Part shown: piece after piece, positions 17,962 through 27,987 of the stretch
Layout: each line of letters begins with the position of its first letter
How positions within the stretch are numbered: the stretch's first letter is position 1
Position numbers and translations under genes: made by a program
Assembly: GCF_001306115.1 (NCBI RefSeq)
Contig: NZ_LGCL01000015.1
Coordinates: 363,121-427,120, forward strand
Source: Ornatilinea apprima
Lineage (GTDB): Bacteria; Chloroflexota; Anaerolineae; Anaerolineales; Anaerolineaceae
DNA: 64,000 bases
Reading direction: 5' to 3'
Notes under the pieces: model-generated
What the model saw: the letters and a program-made list of their open reading frames with translations, nothing else
Database searches by the model: none
Told to the model about the DNA's origin: nothing

Positions 17962-18899
17962 AGGAGATCTTGACGATTCAAGACGGACTGAGTCTGTCTG
18001 CGTACCTGGATGACCAGCTTGCCCCGCATGAAAAGCAAGCCCTGGAATCCCGCCTGCAGAAAGACCCGGCCTTGCGGGCAGAGCTGGAGAGCTTGCGCCG
18101 CACGCGCGCCCTGCTGCGCGCGGTGTCGCAGCGCAAAGCTCCACGCAGTTTTGCCCTCAGCCCCGAACAGGCCCGCCAGGCCGCGCGCCGCAAGTCCTTC
18201 TGGTTTCCCGCGCTCAGCTTTTCTTCCGCCATCTCCGCCCTGCTGCTCATCCTCACCCTGCTGACGCGCTTCTCGCCTGCCGCCAATCTGCGCATGCTGA
18301 CGGCTGCCGAAGCGCCGCAAGCCGAAATGCTGGCCGCTGAACCGGCTGCCGAAATGGCCGAAGCGCCCGCCGCGCCCGATGCCCTGCCAACCAGCGCCCC
18401 GGTCATCATCATCTGGGGCGATTCCAACCTCATTCCCGGCCAGGTCATCGCGAATGGACGCGGCGGCGGCAGCGATACCCCCTACGGCGGCGGGGGTGCT
18501 CCCTTCACCGGCGGGGGCGCGCCCGATACCATGATGGCGCCCGAAGCGCCTGCCGCAGAAGTCCCCGCGTTCAAAGGCGGCGAAGAAGAGAGCAGCTTAA
18601 TGCCCATGCCAACCTCCGCCCCAATGCTTGAAGCGCCGGCGCCAGCCGAAAGCCTGCCCCAGGCCGAATCCGCGGCTGGAGAGACCGAACCGCTCAACCC
18701 CATCCTGGGCATAGCCCCCAGCGACAAGCAGGGCGAAATCGCTAGTGAGACAGCCGCAGACGCCAGCGCCGAGAGCGCCGACACCCTGGCAAAAGAATCC
18801 CACACCCCTTCTGTGCTGGCCCTGCCCATCGCCCTGGCCCTTCTGGCAGCCGGCAGCGCGCTGGCCGCCTTCGCCTTGCGCCGCAAAGGCATCATCTAA
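17958..18899 (+). CDS. transmembrane anti-sigma factor with long external domain
   Basis: A 313-aa protein. Residues 1-75 are the cytosolic anti-sigma domain (LSAYLDDQLAPHEKQALESRL, then DPALRAELESLRRTRALL), of the type without a zinc Cys/His site. A membrane helix follows at about 80-105. The middle (about 110-285) is Ala/Pro/Glu-rich with a Gly-rich patch at about 175-195, and a second hydrophobic helix at about 285-306 (VLALPIALALLAAGSALAAF) ends in RRKGII. The start overlaps the sigma gene by 4 bases. Release of the sigma factor would require proteolysis or a conformational signal from outside. The C-terminal helix plus basic tail is unusual. Confidence 0.87.
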   Translation: MKEILTIQDGLSLSAYLDDQLAPHEKQALESRLQKDPALRAELESLRRTRALLRAVSQRKAPRSFALSPEQARQAARRKSFWFPALSFSSAISALLLILTLLTRFSPAANLRMLTAAEAPQAEMLAAEPAAEMAEAPAAPDALPTSAPVIIIWGDSNLIPGQVIANGRGGGSDTPYGGGGAPFTGGGAPDTMMAPEAPAAEVPAFKGGEEESSLMPMPTSAPMLEAPAPAESLPQAESAAGETEPLNPILGIAPSDKQGEIASETAADASAESADTLAKESHTPSVLALPIALALLAAGSALAAFALRRKGII

Positions 18900-19204
18900 T
18901 CCCATTCGAAAACCCACCAATTTTGAATGAGGTTCTCTTGTAGGGCGGCGTTGTATGGCCGCTGCACCCTGGAGAAGAACCCGAACCCCAATCTTATGTT
19001 TTTGGGTGTCTACGCCCGTTTCTTCGGGCGGACAGCCGTCCGCCCACACTAAAGAATGGGATTCCCTTGTGAAAACCCGCCACCTTCTTTCACCTGCCTT
19101 ACCCCCTGTCAATTTCAGCGGAACTTGGTTCCCAACCTTGCCGCTTATGTTAGAATAAAAGAAGTGGTACTTTTGTTCTGATAACCGTTCACAGGCGAAT
19201 AACC
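18900..19204. other. intergenic region with competing hairpins
   Basis: 305 bases between the anti-sigma gene and ftsK. Three arms at 19013-19018 (CGCCCG), 19025-19033 (CGGGCGGAC) and 19038-19045 (GTCCGCCC) allow two mutually exclusive hairpins. A TAGAAT at 19153-19158 could be the ftsK -10 element; the -35 is unclear. Short open frames here have no ribosome site and atypical composition, so I do not call a gene. Confidence 0.5.
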
Positions 19205-21607
19205 TTGGCAAAAACCCGATCATCGAAATCAACCCCCTCCAAATCCACGGCCAGCCGCGCCCGAAAACCATCCACACGCGCGCAGGCCAAACCCTCCGCA
19301 CGCCCGGTGTCTTCTGCCGGGCGGGTGCTGCTTGGCTCGCTGCGTAATATCCCCCGCGAGCGGCGGCTGGACATTCTTGGCATCATCCTGGCCTTGCTGG
19401 GGCTGGTCACCTTCTTATCGCTGGTCTCCGCCGAGCGCAGCGCGGTCACCAGCGGGTGGATTAACGCCCTGGCCTGGGTGTTTGGCTGGGGCATTTATAT
19501 TCTGCCGCTGGTGCTGGTCATCTACGGCTTGTGGCTGGTCTTTCGCAACATCGAGCGCCTGCCAGCCTTCAGCGCCGGCAAATTCACCGGCAGCCTGCTG
19601 CTGCTCTTCAACCTGCTGGCCTGGCTGCACCTCGCCTCCGGCGGCGGCTGGGACGCGGCCCGCGCCGGAAAAGGCGGCGGCCATCTAGGCGCGGTCTTCG
19701 AGCGCCTGCTGGTGGTGGGGCTGGGCAAACCGGCGGCGATTGTGGCCATGCTCGCCTGGCTGTTGATCAGCCTGGCACTGACCTTCAACCTCTCCATCCC
19801 TGAGTTATTCAAGAGCCTGCGCCCGCTGTTCAATTCTCTGGCAGAGAGCATCAGCCGCTTCCTCACCCCACCCGAAGAAACACCGGCCGCCGCGCCGCGC
19901 GTCTCTACCCCACCAACAACAGCTCCCGCCGGGCGCTTCAAACCCTTGCGCGCCAGCGATCCGGTCCCCGCCCAGCAGCCCTCATTGGAGAGCGCGCCGC
20001 TGGCCTCCGGTACCAACCCGGCCAACCCGCCCATCGCATCCGCCGCCGGCGAAGGCGCGCCAGCTGCCCACGCCGCGCTGGAAGCGCCCGCTCAGGAAGT
20101 GCGCGCCACCATTCCGCAGAACTGGGTGCTGCCCAAAGCCGAAGACATCCTCGACCCGCCCTCCCCCGAAGCCATGCAAGAGACCGCCGAGGGCGAGCGC
20201 GGCAAACTCATCGAAGACACCCTCACCTCCTTTGGCGCGCCGGCGCACGTGGTCGAAATCAAGCGCGGCCCGGCCATCACCCTTTACGGCGTGGAACCCG
20301 ACTATGTGGAAACGCGCGCCGGGCGCACCCGCGTGCGGGTGAGCAAAATCGTCAACTTGGCCGATGACCTGGCCCTGGCGCTGGCTGCCTCGCGCATCCG
20401 CATTCAGGCGCCGGTGCCCGGCCACAGCTATGTGGGCATCGAAGTGCCCAACGAAGAGACTTCGCGCGTCTCACTGCTCTCCATTTTACAAAGCAAAGCA
20501 TTTCATAAAATTAAAACGTCCCTGGGATTCTCGCTGGGCAAAGACGTGGCCGGCATCCCCGTCGCCGCGGATCTGTCATCCATGCCGCATCTGCTCATCG
20601 CGGGTACCACGGGTTCGGGTAAATCGGTGTGCGTCAATTCCATTTTGTGCGCGCTGCTGTTGAACAACACCCCGCTGGACCTGCGCCTGGTGCTGGTCGA
20701 CCCCAAACGGGTAGAGCTGACCGGCTATAACGGCATTCCGCACCTGCTGGCGCCGGTCATCACCGACGCCGACCGCGTGGTGGGCGCGCTGCAGTGGATG
20801 CTGCGCGAAATGGACAGCCGCTACCACAAGTTCTCCAAGCTGGGCGTACGCAACATCATCGAATTCAACGCGCGGCAGACCGGCGAGCATCTGCCCTATA
20901 TTGTGGTGATCATCGATGAATTGGCCGACCTGATGATGCTCGCCCCCGACGAAACCGAGCGCTGCATCACCCGCCTGGCACAGTTGGCGCGCGCCACCGG
21001 TATTCACCTGATTTTAGCCACGCAGCGCCCCTCGGTGAACGTGGTTACCGGCCTGATCAAAGCCAACTTCCCAGCGCGCATCGCTTTCGCCGTCGCTTCG
21101 GGGATCGACAGCCGCGTGATCCTCGACCAGCCCGGCGCGGAACGCCTGCTGGGGCGCGGCGACATGCTCTTCCAGGCCCCCGACGCCTCGGCCCCGGCGC
21201 GTCTGCAGGGCGTGTACGTCTCTGACAGCGAAATTCGCCGCCTGGTTGATTACTGGCGCGCGGCCGCCTACGAGATGCAAACCACCTACGTCTCTTCGCA
21301 CCCCGACACACCCATCGACAGCCTGCCGCCCGGCGTGCCGCTCAAGCAGGACGCGCTGTTTGAGGAGATGAAACCGCAAGAAGAAGGCGACCCGCTGCTC
21401 AATGAAGCCATTGACCTGGTGCGCCGCCAGGGGCGCGCCTCGATCACCATGCTGCAGCGCCGCATGCGCATCGGCTACACCCGCGCCGCCCGCCTGATCG
21501 ACAAAATGGAAGAGATGGGCGTGGTCAGCGCCACCCTGCCACACACCCAGGTGCGCGAAGTGCTCGATTACGGCGACATGGCCCCGCCGGAAGACGATGG
21601 ATATTAA
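19205..21607 (+). CDS. ftsK: DNA translocase FtsK/SpoIIIE
   Basis: An 800-aa DNA pump of the division septum that clears and resolves chromosomes. It has a basic Ser/Lys-rich N-terminus, four hydrophobic segments at about residues 58-200, and a Pro/Ala linker to about 300. The motor domain follows, with Walker A GTTGSGKS at 467-474 and Walker B VVIIDELADLMM with D571-E572, then a LDQPGAERLLGRGDML motif. The C-terminal gamma winged helix (about 725-790) contains RRQGRASITMLQRRMRIGY, which reads KOPS-like polarity sites. The start is TTG at 19205, with AGGCGAA upstream; there is no better in-frame ATG before the membrane segments. A terminator follows. Confidence 0.95.
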   Translation: MAKTRSSKSTPSKSTASRARKPSTRAQAKPSARPVSSAGRVLLGSLRNIPRERRLDILGIILALLGLVTFLSLVSAERSAVTSGWINALAWVFGWGIYILPLVLVIYGLWLVFRNIERLPAFSAGKFTGSLLLLFNLLAWLHLASGGGWDAARAGKGGGHLGAVFERLLVVGLGKPAAIVAMLAWLLISLALTFNLSIPELFKSLRPLFNSLAESISRFLTPPEETPAAAPRVSTPPTTAPAGRFKPLRASDPVPAQQPSLESAPLASGTNPANPPIASAAGEGAPAAHAALEAPAQEVRATIPQNWVLPKAEDILDPPSPEAMQETAEGERGKLIEDTLTSFGAPAHVVEIKRGPAITLYGVEPDYVETRAGRTRVRVSKIVNLADDLALALAASRIRIQAPVPGHSYVGIEVPNEETSRVSLLSILQSKAFHKIKTSLGFSLGKDVAGIPVAADLSSMPHLLIAGTTGSGKSVCVNSILCALLLNNTPLDLRLVLVDPKRVELTGYNGIPHLLAPVITDADRVVGALQWMLREMDSRYHKFSKLGVRNIIEFNARQTGEHLPYIVVIIDELADLMMLAPDETERCITRLAQLARATGIHLILATQRPSVNVVTGLIKANFPARIAFAVASGIDSRVILDQPGAERLLGRGDMLFQAPDASAPARLQGVYVSDSEIRRLVDYWRAAAYEMQTTYVSSHPDTPIDSLPPGVPLKQDALFEEMKPQEEGDPLLNEAIDLVRRQGRASITMLQRRMRIGYTRAARLIDKMEEMGVVSATLPHTQVREVLDYGDMAPPEDDGY

Positions 21608-21617
21608 AATGATTGAA

Positions 21618-21648
21618 CGGCTGCCCGCGCGGGCAGCCGCTTTTATTT
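21618..21648. terminator. convergent terminator after ftsK
   Basis: CGGCTGCCCG (21618-21627) pairs perfectly with CGGGCAGCCG (21630-21639), followed by CTTTTATTT. It lies between the convergent ftsK and rsmE genes. Confidence 0.85.
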
Positions 21649-21693
21649 CCTCTGAGATTTTTGGAGTGAAATGCGGTGGGCAGAGCGGCTGGT

Positions 21694-22446
21694 TCACTCC
21701 CCCGGTTCCATTTCGCCCAGCGCGTACATCAGCAGCGCCGTGCAGGTGATGGCAGCCGTCTCCATGCGCAGAATGCGCCGCCCCAGGCTGAACGGTTGAA
21801 AGCCGCAAGCGGCCGCGGCAGTTACTTCGGCAGGCTCAAAGCCGCCCTCCGGGCCAATCAACACCCGCCCGCGCGCGTACCCATCTCCGCTGGCGCGCAG
21901 CACATCCGCCAGCGAACGCGCCTCTTCCGCCTCCCAGGCAATCAGCTTCAGCGAAGGGACTGGTCCCTCGCTGGCGGCCAGCGCCGAAAACAGCATCGGC
22001 TGGCTGACACCAGGCACGCGCCCGCGGCGCGACTGTTCGGCCGCTTCCTTCACAATTCGCCGCCAGCGCTCCAGCTTTTTCTCGGCGTCTTTGCCATCTT
22101 GCTGCAGGCTGCGCGCGCAGATCACCGGCACAAAGTGGACCGCGCCCAGCTCGGTGCATTTTTGCAGCATCCACTCAAACTTCTCGCGCTGGGTAAGCGC
22201 CAGCAGCAAAGTCAGCGCAAAGCGCGGCTCGCCGCGCGCCGCCGTCTCCCGAACAATTGAACCGCTGGCCTCGCGGCTGGAAAGCGATTCAAGGCGCACT
22301 TCCGCCTCGCGCCCCTGGCCGTCGAGGGCCACCACCAACTGGCCGGGTTTCAGGCGCAACACGCGGTGCATCTGGAAGGCGGTTTCTTCGGTGAAGAAAA
22401 CCGTTCCGGCAGAAAAGTTCTGGGGGGGCAGAAAAAAGCGGTGCAC
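21694..22446 (-). CDS. rsmE: 16S rRNA (uracil-1498-N3)-methyltransferase
   Basis: A 250-aa SPOUT methyltransferase that methylates U1498 of 16S rRNA with SAM. The N-terminal PUA-like part begins HRFFLPPQNF. The C-terminal knot contains GPEGGFEPAEV and the closing LGRRILRMETAAI, both diagnostic. The start is taken as GTG at 22446 because the protein family begins at this HRFF and GGAGGAG lies 7-8 bases upstream; an upstream ATG would overlap the preceding gene. It follows rsmI by 4 bases, so the two rRNA modifiers form an operon. Confidence 0.93.
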   Translation of the reverse strand: MHRFFLPPQNFSAGTVFFTEETAFQMHRVLRLKPGQLVVALDGQGREAEVRLESLSSREASGSIVRETAARGEPRFALTLLLALTQREKFEWMLQKCTELGAVHFVPVICARSLQQDGKDAEKKLERWRRIVKEAAEQSRRGRVPGVSQPMLFSALAASEGPVPSLKLIAWEAEEARSLADVLRASGDGYARGRVLIGPEGGFEPAEVTAAAACGFQPFSLGRRILRMETAAITCTALLMYALGEMEPGE

Positions 22447-22450
22447 GCGG

Positions 22451-23149
22451 CTACTCCTCCGCGTCCGCGGCGCGCCCACCGCGCGTGGAAACACCCTCAA
22501 TCACAACCGTGTACTCGCCTTTCGGCTCTTCGGTTTCATACTGCTTCACCAGCTCGCTCAGGCTGCCGCGGTCTACCCGCTCAAAGAGCTTGGTCAGGTC
22601 ATTCGCCACTGCCGCGCGCCGGTCGCCGTAGACTTCGAGCGCGTCTTGCAAAAAGGCCTTCAGTCGGTAGGGGCTTTCGTAAAAGATCAGGGTGTGGGGC
22701 GCGTCCGCGTCAACCGCGAAGAAGCGCTTGCGCGGGCCGGGCTTGCGCGGGGGAAAACCGCGAAAGGTAAAGCTGTGCACCGGCAGCCCCGAAAGGCTGA
22801 GCGCTGCCACCACCGCGGTCGGGCCGGGCACGGCGGTGATTTTGATCCCTGCCTCCAGCGCGCTGCGCACCAGCGTAAAGCCGGGATCAGAGACGGAAGG
22901 GCTGCCCGCCTCGGTAACCAGAGCCACCTCTTTCCCTTCGTTCAGGGCAGCCATAATGCGCGGCAAGTTGCGCTGCTCGTTGCCCTCAAAGAAAGAGACC
23001 TGCGGCTTCTTAATCTCAAAGTGCTTGAGCATGATGCCCGTTTTGCGCGTGTCTTCGCTCACCACCAGGTCCACGGTTTTAAGGACTTCCAGCGCGCGCA
23101 AAGTGATATCGCCAAGATTGCCGATTGGGGTTGCGACAAGATACAGCAT
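22451..23149 (-). CDS. rsmI: 16S rRNA (cytidine-1402-2'-O)-methyltransferase
   Basis: A 232-aa tetrapyrrole-methylase-fold enzyme that 2'-O-methylates C1402 of 16S rRNA in the P site. Hallmarks are [18 protein letters not shown] at the N-terminus, [10 protein letters not shown] at about 28-37, [14 protein letters not shown] at about 78-91, [17 protein letters not shown] and the FRGFPPRK segment. It lacks the usual 30-40 residue C-terminal extension of the longest homologues. GGGGAA precedes the ATG. It heads the rsmI-rsmE pair. Confidence 0.95.
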   Translation of the reverse strand: MLYLVATPIGNLGDITLRALEVLKTVDLVVSEDTRKTGIMLKHFEIKKPQVSFFEGNEQRNLPRIMAALNEGKEVALVTEAGSPSVSDPGFTLVRSALEAGIKITAVPGPTAVVAALSLSGLPVHSFTFRGFPPRKPGPRKRFFAVDADAPHTLIFYESPYRLKAFLQDALEVYGDRRAAVANDLTKLFERVDRGSLSELVKQYETEEPKGEYTVVIEGVSTRGGRAADAEE

Positions 23150-23300
23150 GGTTTTAATTCCCCATTATGGATAAAATATAGTTGAACGATTTGACTGGAG
23201 TATATCACGTCTTCACAGGGTTCGGCCGGCAAGCGGGGTGGCGAAGAACCAGTTTTATTACCTGCATTAATGGCATCCACTTGAGGTTAACCACGCGAAC

Positions 23301-25583
23301 ATGCTCAACAGTTCCAATTTTTTAGCGTACACCAATCCATTGCGGCGCGAGGGAATGCTGCTCAGCCACTATTACCAGGCCGAGGCAGAACACCAGATGG
23401 TCACCACCGACCTGCTGCAAACCGCCGCGCGCATCAAAGCGCGGGTGCTCATCTTCTGCGCCGACCATGCCCCATCCACGTTTGAACAATACCTGGTCGA
23501 CGTGGTCCCCGCTCCCCAGCCGCAACAGGTAAGCACGATCACCTTAAAAGATTGGCTGCCGGGGCTGGAGCCTTTCTCTGCCGCGAGCTGGCTGGAGATC
23601 ATCGAAAAAGAACACGCTGCCGGATTGGAGATCGGGTATCACAGCCTGATTGTGTTGTTTGAAATGGGCTGGCTGGAGCGCGCCAGCCTGTCCGCGCTGG
23701 AACTGCTCGCCTTCCAGAACGACCTGACCCGCCTCTCGGCCCGCCTGCAAGCCCTGACGGTGCTGCAGTACCGGCGCGACCGGGTTGATCACCTGCTGCT
23801 CATGCCTGCCCTCTTCAACCAATCCGCCTATATTCTTGGCACGCGCACCATTCGCAACCCCTACGCCTTGCAGGGCGTCTCGCAACCCCGGCCGCCGAAA
23901 AAAAATGAAGTATTGGAGAGTATCCTGCTGCAGTTCGACGCCATTTACAAAGACCAGTACCGGCTGGCAAAAACCTTTGAAAACTACCAGGTGCTGGTCG
24001 ATTCCATCCCTATTCTGCTGGCCAACATCGACCGCCACCTGCACCACATCTTTGTAAACCAGGCCTACGCCGATTTCTTCCACATGAATCAGGAAGATTT
24101 GATCGGCCAACCCATCTCGCTGGTCTTTCAGCACTCCATTATGGACCGCCTGCAAGGGTTGGTGGAACGCGCCCTGGCGGGTGAGACAGTGGAAGCGGAA
24201 GTGGAAGCGCCAGACCTGAAAGGCAGGCGCCGCATTCTCAAAGTGCATTTCATGCCCCAGCAGGAAAATGAAAAAACGCGGTCTGTAATTGCGATCTGTG
24301 AGAATATTACCGATTTGAAAGAAAGCGAAAGCCGCATCCAGTTGTTAAGCTCCGGCCTCGAAGCCCTGACCTCTGGAATTGTGATCACCGACCGCAAAGG
24401 GACGATCCAGTGGGTGAATAATGCCGTTTGCCAGATGACGCATTACACGTTAGGTGAGCTGATCGGAAAATCGACCCGCGTGTTCAAATCGGGCAAGCAG
24501 ACCAGCGAATTTTATGAAAACATGTGGGGCACCATCCTGTCCGGCAACACCTGGCAGGGCGTGTTGATCAACCGCCGCAAAGACAACAGCCTGTATTATG
24601 AAGAATTGACCATCACCCCCGTGCGCGCCAACGGCACAGGAGAAATCACCCACTTTTTTGCCATTAAACAAGACGTAACCGACCGCAAGCGCATCGAAGA
24701 GTCTCTGCAGCGCAGTGAAGAACGCTACCGCCTGTTGGTGGAAAACCAGGGCGAAGGTTCGGTGATCGTGGATGAAAAGCTCAGATTTGAATATGTCAAC
24801 ATGGCCGCCGAAACTATCCTCGGCGCGAGCATGAAAACCCTCAGCCAGATGAGTTTTTACGAGTTCACCGATGAAAGCGGCAAGAAAATGCTGCAAAGAC
24901 AGGTGCGTGAGCGCAAAAAAGGCCGCTCTTCCAGCTATGAAATGACCATAGACCGCCCCGACGGTGAAAGCCGCCATGTGATTATCACCACCACGCCGCG
25001 CTTTGACAGCCAGGGTATGTTCATGGGCAGCTTCGCCGTCCTTCGCGACATTACCGAGCGCAAAGAGATGGAAGAAGAGCTTCGCTACTTCAGCGCGCAC
25101 GACCGCCTGACCGACCTCTACAACCGCTTCTTCTTTGAAGAAGAGTTGAAGCGCCTGGAGCGCGGGCGCGACTTCCCGGTCAGCATCCTTGTCATGGATA
25201 TGGATAATCTCAAAGTAACTAACGACACTTACGGCCACCTGTCCGGAGACGCTCTGCTCAAGCGCCTGGCGAAAGTGCTGCAAGACTCCTTCCGCGGAGA
25301 TGACGTCATCTCGCGCATCGGCGGAGATGAATTTGCCGTCATCCTGCCGCGCACCCGTGCCGAAGACCTGGAGCGCTCCATGCAGCGCCTGCGCGAAAAA
25401 ATTGAAGACGCCAACGCCAAAGGCGATGAAGAAGAACAGATACACCTCTCCATTGGCGGGGCAACAGCCGAGGTAAAAATGCCGCTGGTGCACGCTCTGG
25501 AACAGGCTGACCTGTTGATGTACGAAGAAAAACGCCGCAAAAAACGCGACGCGCGCGCCGCTGCTGAACCAGCGGCAGAGTAA
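23301..25583 (+). CDS. MEDS-PAS3-GGDEF diguanylate cyclase
   Basis: A 760-aa soluble sensor that would make cyclic di-GMP from two GTP. Residues about 20-165 match a MEDS (DcmR sensory) domain, with the closing [12 protein letters not shown] and [12 protein letters not shown]. Three PAS domains follow: about 228-340 ([19 protein letters not shown]), 345-465 ([19 protein letters not shown]) and 470-595 ([18 protein letters not shown]). The GGDEF domain has intact G674-G675-D676-E677-F678 and an inhibitory I-site R665-x-x-D668, so product feedback is expected. No membrane segment. GAGG lies 14 bases before the ATG, so the start is not certain. lipA follows 11 bases later. Confidence 0.92.
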   Translation: MLNSSNFLAYTNPLRREGMLLSHYYQAEAEHQMVTTDLLQTAARIKARVLIFCADHAPSTFEQYLVDVVPAPQPQQVSTITLKDWLPGLEPFSAASWLEIIEKEHAAGLEIGYHSLIVLFEMGWLERASLSALELLAFQNDLTRLSARLQALTVLQYRRDRVDHLLLMPALFNQSAYILGTRTIRNPYALQGVSQPRPPKKNEVLESILLQFDAIYKDQYRLAKTFENYQVLVDSIPILLANIDRHLHHIFVNQAYADFFHMNQEDLIGQPISLVFQHSIMDRLQGLVERALAGETVEAEVEAPDLKGRRRILKVHFMPQQENEKTRSVIAICENITDLKESESRIQLLSSGLEALTSGIVITDRKGTIQWVNNAVCQMTHYTLGELIGKSTRVFKSGKQTSEFYENMWGTILSGNTWQGVLINRRKDNSLYYEELTITPVRANGTGEITHFFAIKQDVTDRKRIEESLQRSEERYRLLVENQGEGSVIVDEKLRFEYVNMAAETILGASMKTLSQMSFYEFTDESGKKMLQRQVRERKKGRSSSYEMTIDRPDGESRHVIITTTPRFDSQGMFMGSFAVLRDITERKEMEEELRYFSAHDRLTDLYNRFFFEEELKRLERGRDFPVSILVMDMDNLKVTNDTYGHLSGDALLKRLAKVLQDSFRGDDVISRIGGDEFAVILPRTRAEDLERSMQRLREKIEDANAKGDEEEQIHLSIGGATAEVKMPLVHALEQADLLMYEEKRRKKRDARAAAEPAAE

Positions 25584-25594
25584 GCGAGGTAAAC

Positions 25595-26536
25595 ATGACC
25601 ACCCGCCCCCCCACCCGAGACCGGATCCCCGCCAGCAGCCCAGACGCGCGCCCCGCGCGCCGGCCGGGTTGGATTCGCGTGCCGCCCACCGACCACGAAA
25701 CCCTGCAGTGGCTGAAAAGCCTGATGAAGCAGAAAACCCTCCACACCGTGTGTGAAGAAGCCGGCTGCCCAAACATCAGCGAATGCTGGGGCAGCGGCAC
25801 CGCCACCTTTCTAATGATGGGCGATGTGTGCACGCGCGCCTGCCGCTTTTGTGATGTGAAGCACGGCCGCCCCGCGCCCCTCGATTGGGATGAACCGGAG
25901 CGAGTGGCGCAGGCCGTGCGCGCCATGCAGTTGAAACACGCCGTCATCACCAGCGTCAACCGCGACGAGCGCAAAGACGGCGGCGCGCCAATCTTTGCCA
26001 TGGTTATTCGCCGCATCCGCGAGCTGCAGCCGGGCTGCTCGGTGGAAGTGCTCATCCCCGATTTCAAAGGCTCGCTGGAGGCTCTGCAGATCGTGATGGA
26101 TGCGCGCCCGGAAATTTTGAATCACAATGTCGAAACCGTACCTTCGCTCTATCCAACCATCCAGCCACAAAGCCGCCTGGAATGGAGCGAAGCCATTCTG
26201 CGCGGGGCCAAACGCATGGACCCCGAAGTGCTCACCAAAAGCGGCATCATGCTGGGGCTGGGTGAAAGCATGGAAGAAGTGCGAGCCGTGCTGCGCGATC
26301 TGCGCGAATGGGGCGTGGATATCCTTACCATCGGCCAGTACCTGCAGCCCAGCCGCCGCCACGCGCCTATTGCCCGCTATTACACCCCGCAAGAATTTGA
26401 TGAGCTGAAGCAGTTCGGGCTGGACCTGGGCTTCCGATGGGTGGAAAGCGGCCCGCTGGTGCGATCCTCTTACCACGCCGCCGAGCAGGTGCGCGCTCTC
26501 AGCGCCGTGCATCAAAGCCTGTCCCATCCCAAGTAG
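25595..26536 (+). CDS. lipA: lipoyl synthase
   Basis: A 313-aa radical-SAM enzyme inserting two sulfurs into octanoyl groups on lipoyl proteins. The auxiliary cluster motif is [12 protein letters not shown] (C53, C58, C64) and the radical-SAM motif is [10 protein letters not shown] (C79, C83, C86). The C-terminal RSSYHA serine ligand motif is present near residue 296. Length and motif order are normal. GCGAGG lies upstream of the ATG. No lipB or lipoate-dependent enzyme is adjacent. Co-transcription with the diguanylate cyclase is likely from the 11-base spacing. Confidence 0.97.
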   Translation: MTTRPPTRDRIPASSPDARPARRPGWIRVPPTDHETLQWLKSLMKQKTLHTVCEEAGCPNISECWGSGTATFLMMGDVCTRACRFCDVKHGRPAPLDWDEPERVAQAVRAMQLKHAVITSVNRDERKDGGAPIFAMVIRRIRELQPGCSVEVLIPDFKGSLEALQIVMDARPEILNHNVETVPSLYPTIQPQSRLEWSEAILRGAKRMDPEVLTKSGIMLGLGESMEEVRAVLRDLREWGVDILTIGQYLQPSRRHAPIARYYTPQEFDELKQFGLDLGFRWVESGPLVRSSYHAAEQVRALSAVHQSLSHPK

Positions 26537-26566
26537 AAAGCGCAAAGGGGTAGTGTCCACCATAGC

Positions 26567-26720
26567 GTAGGGTGGGTGCAGGGCGACCCGATGGAATGCG
26601 TTCGAAGCGGATTCACACCGCCCGGAACCCACCGTTGAATCCAAACATGATGATGGGTGGGTTCCGGGGCGGCTGTCATGATAAATCATGTTCATTCTCA
26701 CGCCCCTTCACCCACCCTAC
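26567..26720. repeat. 154-bp inverted-repeat (MITE/REP-like) element
   Basis: Perfect outer arms GTAGGGTGGGTG (26567-26578) and CACCCACCCTAC (26709-26720) bracket inner arms CCGCCCGGAACCCACC (26618-26633) and its near-perfect complement (26656-26672, one extra G). A small CATGAT/ATCATG hairpin lies at 26677-26690. A T-run directly follows the right end, so the outer fold could also end lipA transcripts. GTAGGGTGGGT-type palindromes are common dispersed repeats in bacteria. No coding frame is supported in it. Confidence 0.65.
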
Positions 26721-26829
26721 TTTTTTTATACTGTTTGGATTCGGCATACCCCCCCACACCAACAGGCATTGTTAAACAACAAGGCGCGCCAAACGCGCGC
26801 CCTGTCATTTTAATCATGTGTGCCCGAAA

Positions 26830-27198
26830 CTAATTCAGCTCGCGCCCAAAGGGGAACAACGCCAGCGGCACCAGCTTGAGATGTTGTTTGGCAAACGGCA
26901 GCCCAACGATGGTGATCGCCAAAATCAACGCGTGCCCCAAATGCACCAGAGCAATTTCCCAACCGAACAAAATCAGCCACAGCGCGTCGAATACCACAGC
27001 CACAAACCCGCTGGCGCGCTCGGTCACCACAATCTCACGCCCAAAGGGGGTCAGCGCGGCGACGCCCAGCTTAATCGACTGCACGCCAAAGGGAATGCCA
27101 ATAATGGTCAGGCACATTGCCAGGCCGCCCAAAATATACCCCATGCCAGTAACAAAGCCGCCAAACAGCAGCCAGATCACATTACCAAGAAAGCTCAT
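26830..27198 (-). CDS. yccF: YccF-domain inner membrane protein
   Basis: A 122-aa protein with two copies of the YccF (DUF307) motif. Each copy has a hydrophobic stretch followed by an IxIIGIPFG or IxIVGLPFA kink and an LxxFPFGRE turn (PFGREIVV at about 52-59, PFGREL at the end). It is predicted to be multi-pass. AGGAGAT precedes the ATG. It stands alone, opposite to its neighbours. The physiological role of the family is not established. Confidence 0.9.
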   Translation of the reverse strand: MSFLGNVIWLLFGGFVTGMGYILGGLAMCLTIIGIPFGVQSIKLGVAALTPFGREIVVTERASGFVAVVFDALWLILFGWEIALVHLGHALILAITIVGLPFAKQHLKLVPLALFPFGRELN

Positions 27199-27414
27199 CG
27201 TTTCATCTCCTGATTCGTTCTATACTGTTTCAAATTCACTATCATATACGCAATCTCTGCCAGCGGGTTGCAAAGCGCGCAATTTGGATTATGATGGAAT
27301 GGGTTATTGGTATTGGGGTGAATAAAAAATCTCCCCTTGCGGAGCCACCCGCTTTCAAGTAAGATTGATCGGTTTGAGGAAAATTACCCGAAAGATGTGA
27401 GAGGTTGAAAAAAG

Positions 27415-27987
27415 ATGCGCGACGCACCCAAATTCCCGTATGCCTTCATCGATAAAATCATCGTATCCCAGGAAGAAATTGACCAGCGCGTGTGTGAGCT
27501 GGGTGAAACCATCACCCGCGACTACGCCAATTCCGAAAATCTGCTGCTGCTGGGCCTGCTGCGCGGCAGCGTGATGTTCATCACCGACCTGATGCGAAAA
27601 ATTCACCGCCCCATGACCATGGACTTCATGTCGGTGTCCTCGTACGCCGGCAGCGAATCCAGCGGTTTTGTGCGCATCGATTCAGACCATAAAACCAATA
27701 TTCACGGCTGGGACGTGATTCTGGTCGACGATATCGTCGATAGCGGCTTCACCGTCCATACCGTGCGCAAGCTGCTGCTCGACCGCAAACCCAACAGCAT
27801 CAAAGTGTGCGCCCTGCTGGATAAACCCGACCGCCACAAAGTGGATATTCACATCGACTATCTGGGTTTCAGCATCCCCGATTACTTCGTGGTGGGCTAC
27901 GGCCTGGATATTGACGAAAAAGGCCGCAATCTGCCCTACATCGCCTCGGTCGACCTGGAAAAATTCAAACAGATCTATAAAAAATAG
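27415..27987 (+). CDS. hpt: hypoxanthine phosphoribosyltransferase
   Basis: A 190-aa purine-salvage enzyme that makes IMP (or GMP) from the base and PRPP. Motifs: LLLGLLRGSVMFITDLMR (PPi loop), the MDFMSVSSYAGS flexible loop, the PRPP motif ILVDDIVDSGFTVHTV at about 101-116, and the C-terminal DYFVVGYGLDIDEKGRNLPYI, which is diagnostic for bacterial HPRT. GAGAGGT lies upstream of the ATG. It is followed by a strong terminator. In many bacteria it is next to tilS or ftsH, which are absent here. Confidence 0.95.
   Translation: MRDAPKFPYAFIDKIIVSQEEIDQRVCELGETITRDYANSENLLLLGLLRGSVMFITDLMRKIHRPMTMDFMSVSSYAGSESSGFVRIDSDHKTNIHGWDVILVDDIVDSGFTVHTVRKLLLDRKPNSIKVCALLDKPDRHKVDIHIDYLGFSIPDYFVVGYGLDIDEKGRNLPYIASVDLEKFKQIYKK

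Noticed and set aside
18955..19158. 67-codon frame between the anti-sigma gene and ftsK
   Set aside because: Runs through hairpins and a likely promoter, no ribosome site.
24450..25772. 440-codon antisense frame across the cyclase and lipA
   Set aside because: Crosses two recognised genes and has no coding pattern.
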